Assembly (NCBI RefSeq): GCF_024124825.1
Contig: NZ_JAMXSS010000002.1
Coordinates: 2,914,001-2,978,000 of the forward strand
Direction: 5' to 3'
Source of the DNA: Arthrobacter sp. H16F315
GTDB taxonomy: Bacteria; Actinomycetota; Actinomycetes; Actinomycetales; Micrococcaceae
DNA length: 64,000 nt
Shown: one piece after another, positions 62,831-64,000 of the stretch
Numbering within the stretch: the first letter of the stretch is position 1
Layout of the letters: each line of letters starts with the position of its first letter
Program-made: the position numbers and the translations under genes
The notes under the pieces: generated by a model
What the model was told of the DNA's origin: nothing
The model's input: only the letters and a program-made list of their open reading frames with translations
The model's database searches: none

Positions 62831-63181
62831 TCTTTCCACCTAGGAGAGATTGCAGTGCTACGCGTAGTCCGGTCCGGTGGCCCGACGGCGCAGTGCGTCC
62901 GCCTGATCGGGACACGCGCACAGGCACGCAAGAACATCCCTTGGAAGGCTAACCGCCCCGTGCGCTATCCGCGCCACACCACCGCGGAACGCTCGACGGC
63001 GTCGACGGCAGCAAGAAACGACAAGCCGAACGACTCAGTCATCCTGTCGACCATGGCGGCGCCGGCGCTCTGAGCTGATCCTCCAGTCAAGCTGAGCAGA
63101 CGCCTTGAGAGCCAGGTGTCCGATCAGGGTTCGGCCTCTGCGTTGGGGCAAGACAGCGAGGGGTGCCTGTAAGAATGAGGC

Positions 63182-63904
63182 ATGCCCCCGCATAACTTTC
63201 CGATCAGACGGTTAGCCGAAGACCCGGCCCACGTTCTCGACCGACGTCGGTGGCCAGGTACCCTGCCCCCTGTCGCCCAGGTTCTAGACCACGGGCTCGA
63301 TCTGACGCCCGCGACTATCTTCGTCGGCGAAAATGGGTCGGGAAAATCCACTCTCGTGGAAGCCATCGCGCTGGCCTATGGATTGTCTCCCGAAGGCGGA
63401 TCTACAGGAGCCCGCCACAGCACCAGGTCCACGGAGTCCACACTTGCCGATCACCTGCAGCTTGTCCGCAACGCCGGCGCCACAAGGCGCGGCTACTTCC
63501 TGCGCGCGGAAACCATGCACGGCTTCTTCACCTACCTCGAGAAGAACCCGAGCACCTCAGGTCCGGACATCTCGTTCCACGACATGTCACACGGCGAATC
63601 GTTCTTGGAACTGGCGGTGGACCGTTTCCGAGGACGCGGATTATGGGTCCTCGATGAGCCGGAATCGGCGTTGTCCTTCGCGGGATGCCTCAGCCTCCTC
63701 GCGGTCTTGAAAGATCTCCTCGCCGAAGGCTCCTCGCAAGTCATCATGTCCACGCACTCCCCGGTTCTTGCAGCACTTCCCGGCGCGCAGATCCTCGAAG
63801 TCGGCCCGTGGGGACTTCGGCAGCAGAAATGGTCCGACCTCGATCTGGTTTCCAACTGGCGATCATTCCTGGACTCACCTGAAAGATACCTTCGACACCT
63901 CTAA
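63182..63904 (+). CDS. AAA family ATPase
   Basis: A 240-residue SMC/ABC-type ATPase. Walker A is FVGENGSGKSTLVEAIA near residue 48, a signature-like DMSHGESFLELAVDRF is in the middle, and Walker B LWVLDEPESALSF is followed by the His motif STHSPVLAALPG. It belongs to the short AAA_15/21-type ATPases, which act alone or with a nuclease in defence and repair; no nuclease partner is visible within the remaining 96 bases. ATG 63182 is preferred. Cytoplasmic. Confidence 0.88.
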   Translation: MPPHNFPIRRLAEDPAHVLDRRRWPGTLPPVAQVLDHGLDLTPATIFVGENGSGKSTLVEAIALAYGLSPEGGSTGARHSTRSTESTLADHLQLVRNAGATRRGYFLRAETMHGFFTYLEKNPSTSGPDISFHDMSHGESFLELAVDRFRGRGLWVLDEPESALSFAGCLSLLAVLKDLLAEGSSQVIMSTHSPVLAALPGAQILEVGPWGLRQQKWSDLDLVSNWRSFLDSPERYLRHL

Positions 63905-64000
63905 GGCAAGCCCGGACAGGGTTGAACTAGCGTCGTCCCCGTACGGCGTGACATTGCCCATACCTTGCAGTCGGGCAGACAATACCGGCAGGAGGAAAAA

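Noticed and set aside
1..64000. CRISPR arrays, insertion sequences, rRNA operons and replication origins
   Set aside because: No regularly spaced direct repeats, transposase genes, rRNA-like sequence or DnaA-box clusters were seen.

Overview
The window reads as a chromosome segment of a high-GC actinobacterium close to Arthrobacter/Pseudarthrobacter (Micrococcaceae). The support is GC-rich third codon positions, many GTG/TTG starts behind AGGAGG-like sites, the actinobacterial trio histidine phosphatase / DUF3090 / SCO1664 family at 60.6-62.6 kb, and Actinobacteria-type metal sensors. The genus is inferred from protein character, because no search could be run.

Layout. 0-4 kb: the end of an unidentified gene, a strong hairpin terminator, a DJ-1/PfpI protein, a metallo-beta-lactamase-fold hydrolase, a trypsin-like lipoprotein and an SDR remnant. 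4.1-21.4 kb: a complete Tc (ABC) toxin locus, with a TcB-TcC fusion (about 2,715 aa after frame repair) followed 26 bp later by a TcA subunit (about 3,025 aa after repair). The TcC part ends in an unusual effector region: an unknown segment, about 280 residues of Gly/Thr/Pro-rich linker, a hydrophobic stretch and a His-Me-finger-like putative nuclease end. 21.5-31.8 kb: a sialic-acid (nan) catabolic island with DUF4862, a SatABCD-like peptide-family ABC importer, NanA-, NanK- and NanE-type enzymes and a FadR-type GntR regulator. A shared GGACGTCC-centred motif lies in front of both the importer and the regulator.

32-39.2 kb: metal handling. It holds a SHOCT protein, a sulfocyanin-like cupredoxin, a perfect CsoR-type copper operator, a CopB-like P1B ATPase, an NmtR-like ArsR sensor with an MFS exporter, and a divergent CmtR-like sensor with a CDF transporter. 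39.2-50.4 kb: two membrane GGDEF-EAL proteins, a ferritin-like Tat protein, a phospholipase D, YnfA, a DrrAB-type ABC exporter and an SRPBCC protein. 51-53.5 kb: two coupled secreted phosphoesterases. 53.6-54.2 kb: a decayed cyanase/carbonic anhydrase pair. 54.3-64 kb: a Ca2+/cation antiporter, a GNAT, an APC permease, two small lipoproteins, the conserved phosphatase/DUF3090/SCO1664 operon, a recombinase remnant and a small AAA ATPase.

Many otherwise well-conserved genes (TcBC, TcA, DUF4862, the nan permease/ATPase, the SHOCT protein, CopB, GGDEF-EAL, GNAT) are broken by single-base indels, mostly in short homopolymers. This looks more like sequencing or assembly error than decay, so broken genes are described as pieces together with the product expected after repair. 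The cyanase, carbonic anhydrase, SDR and recombinase fragments lack whole sections and look like real remnants.
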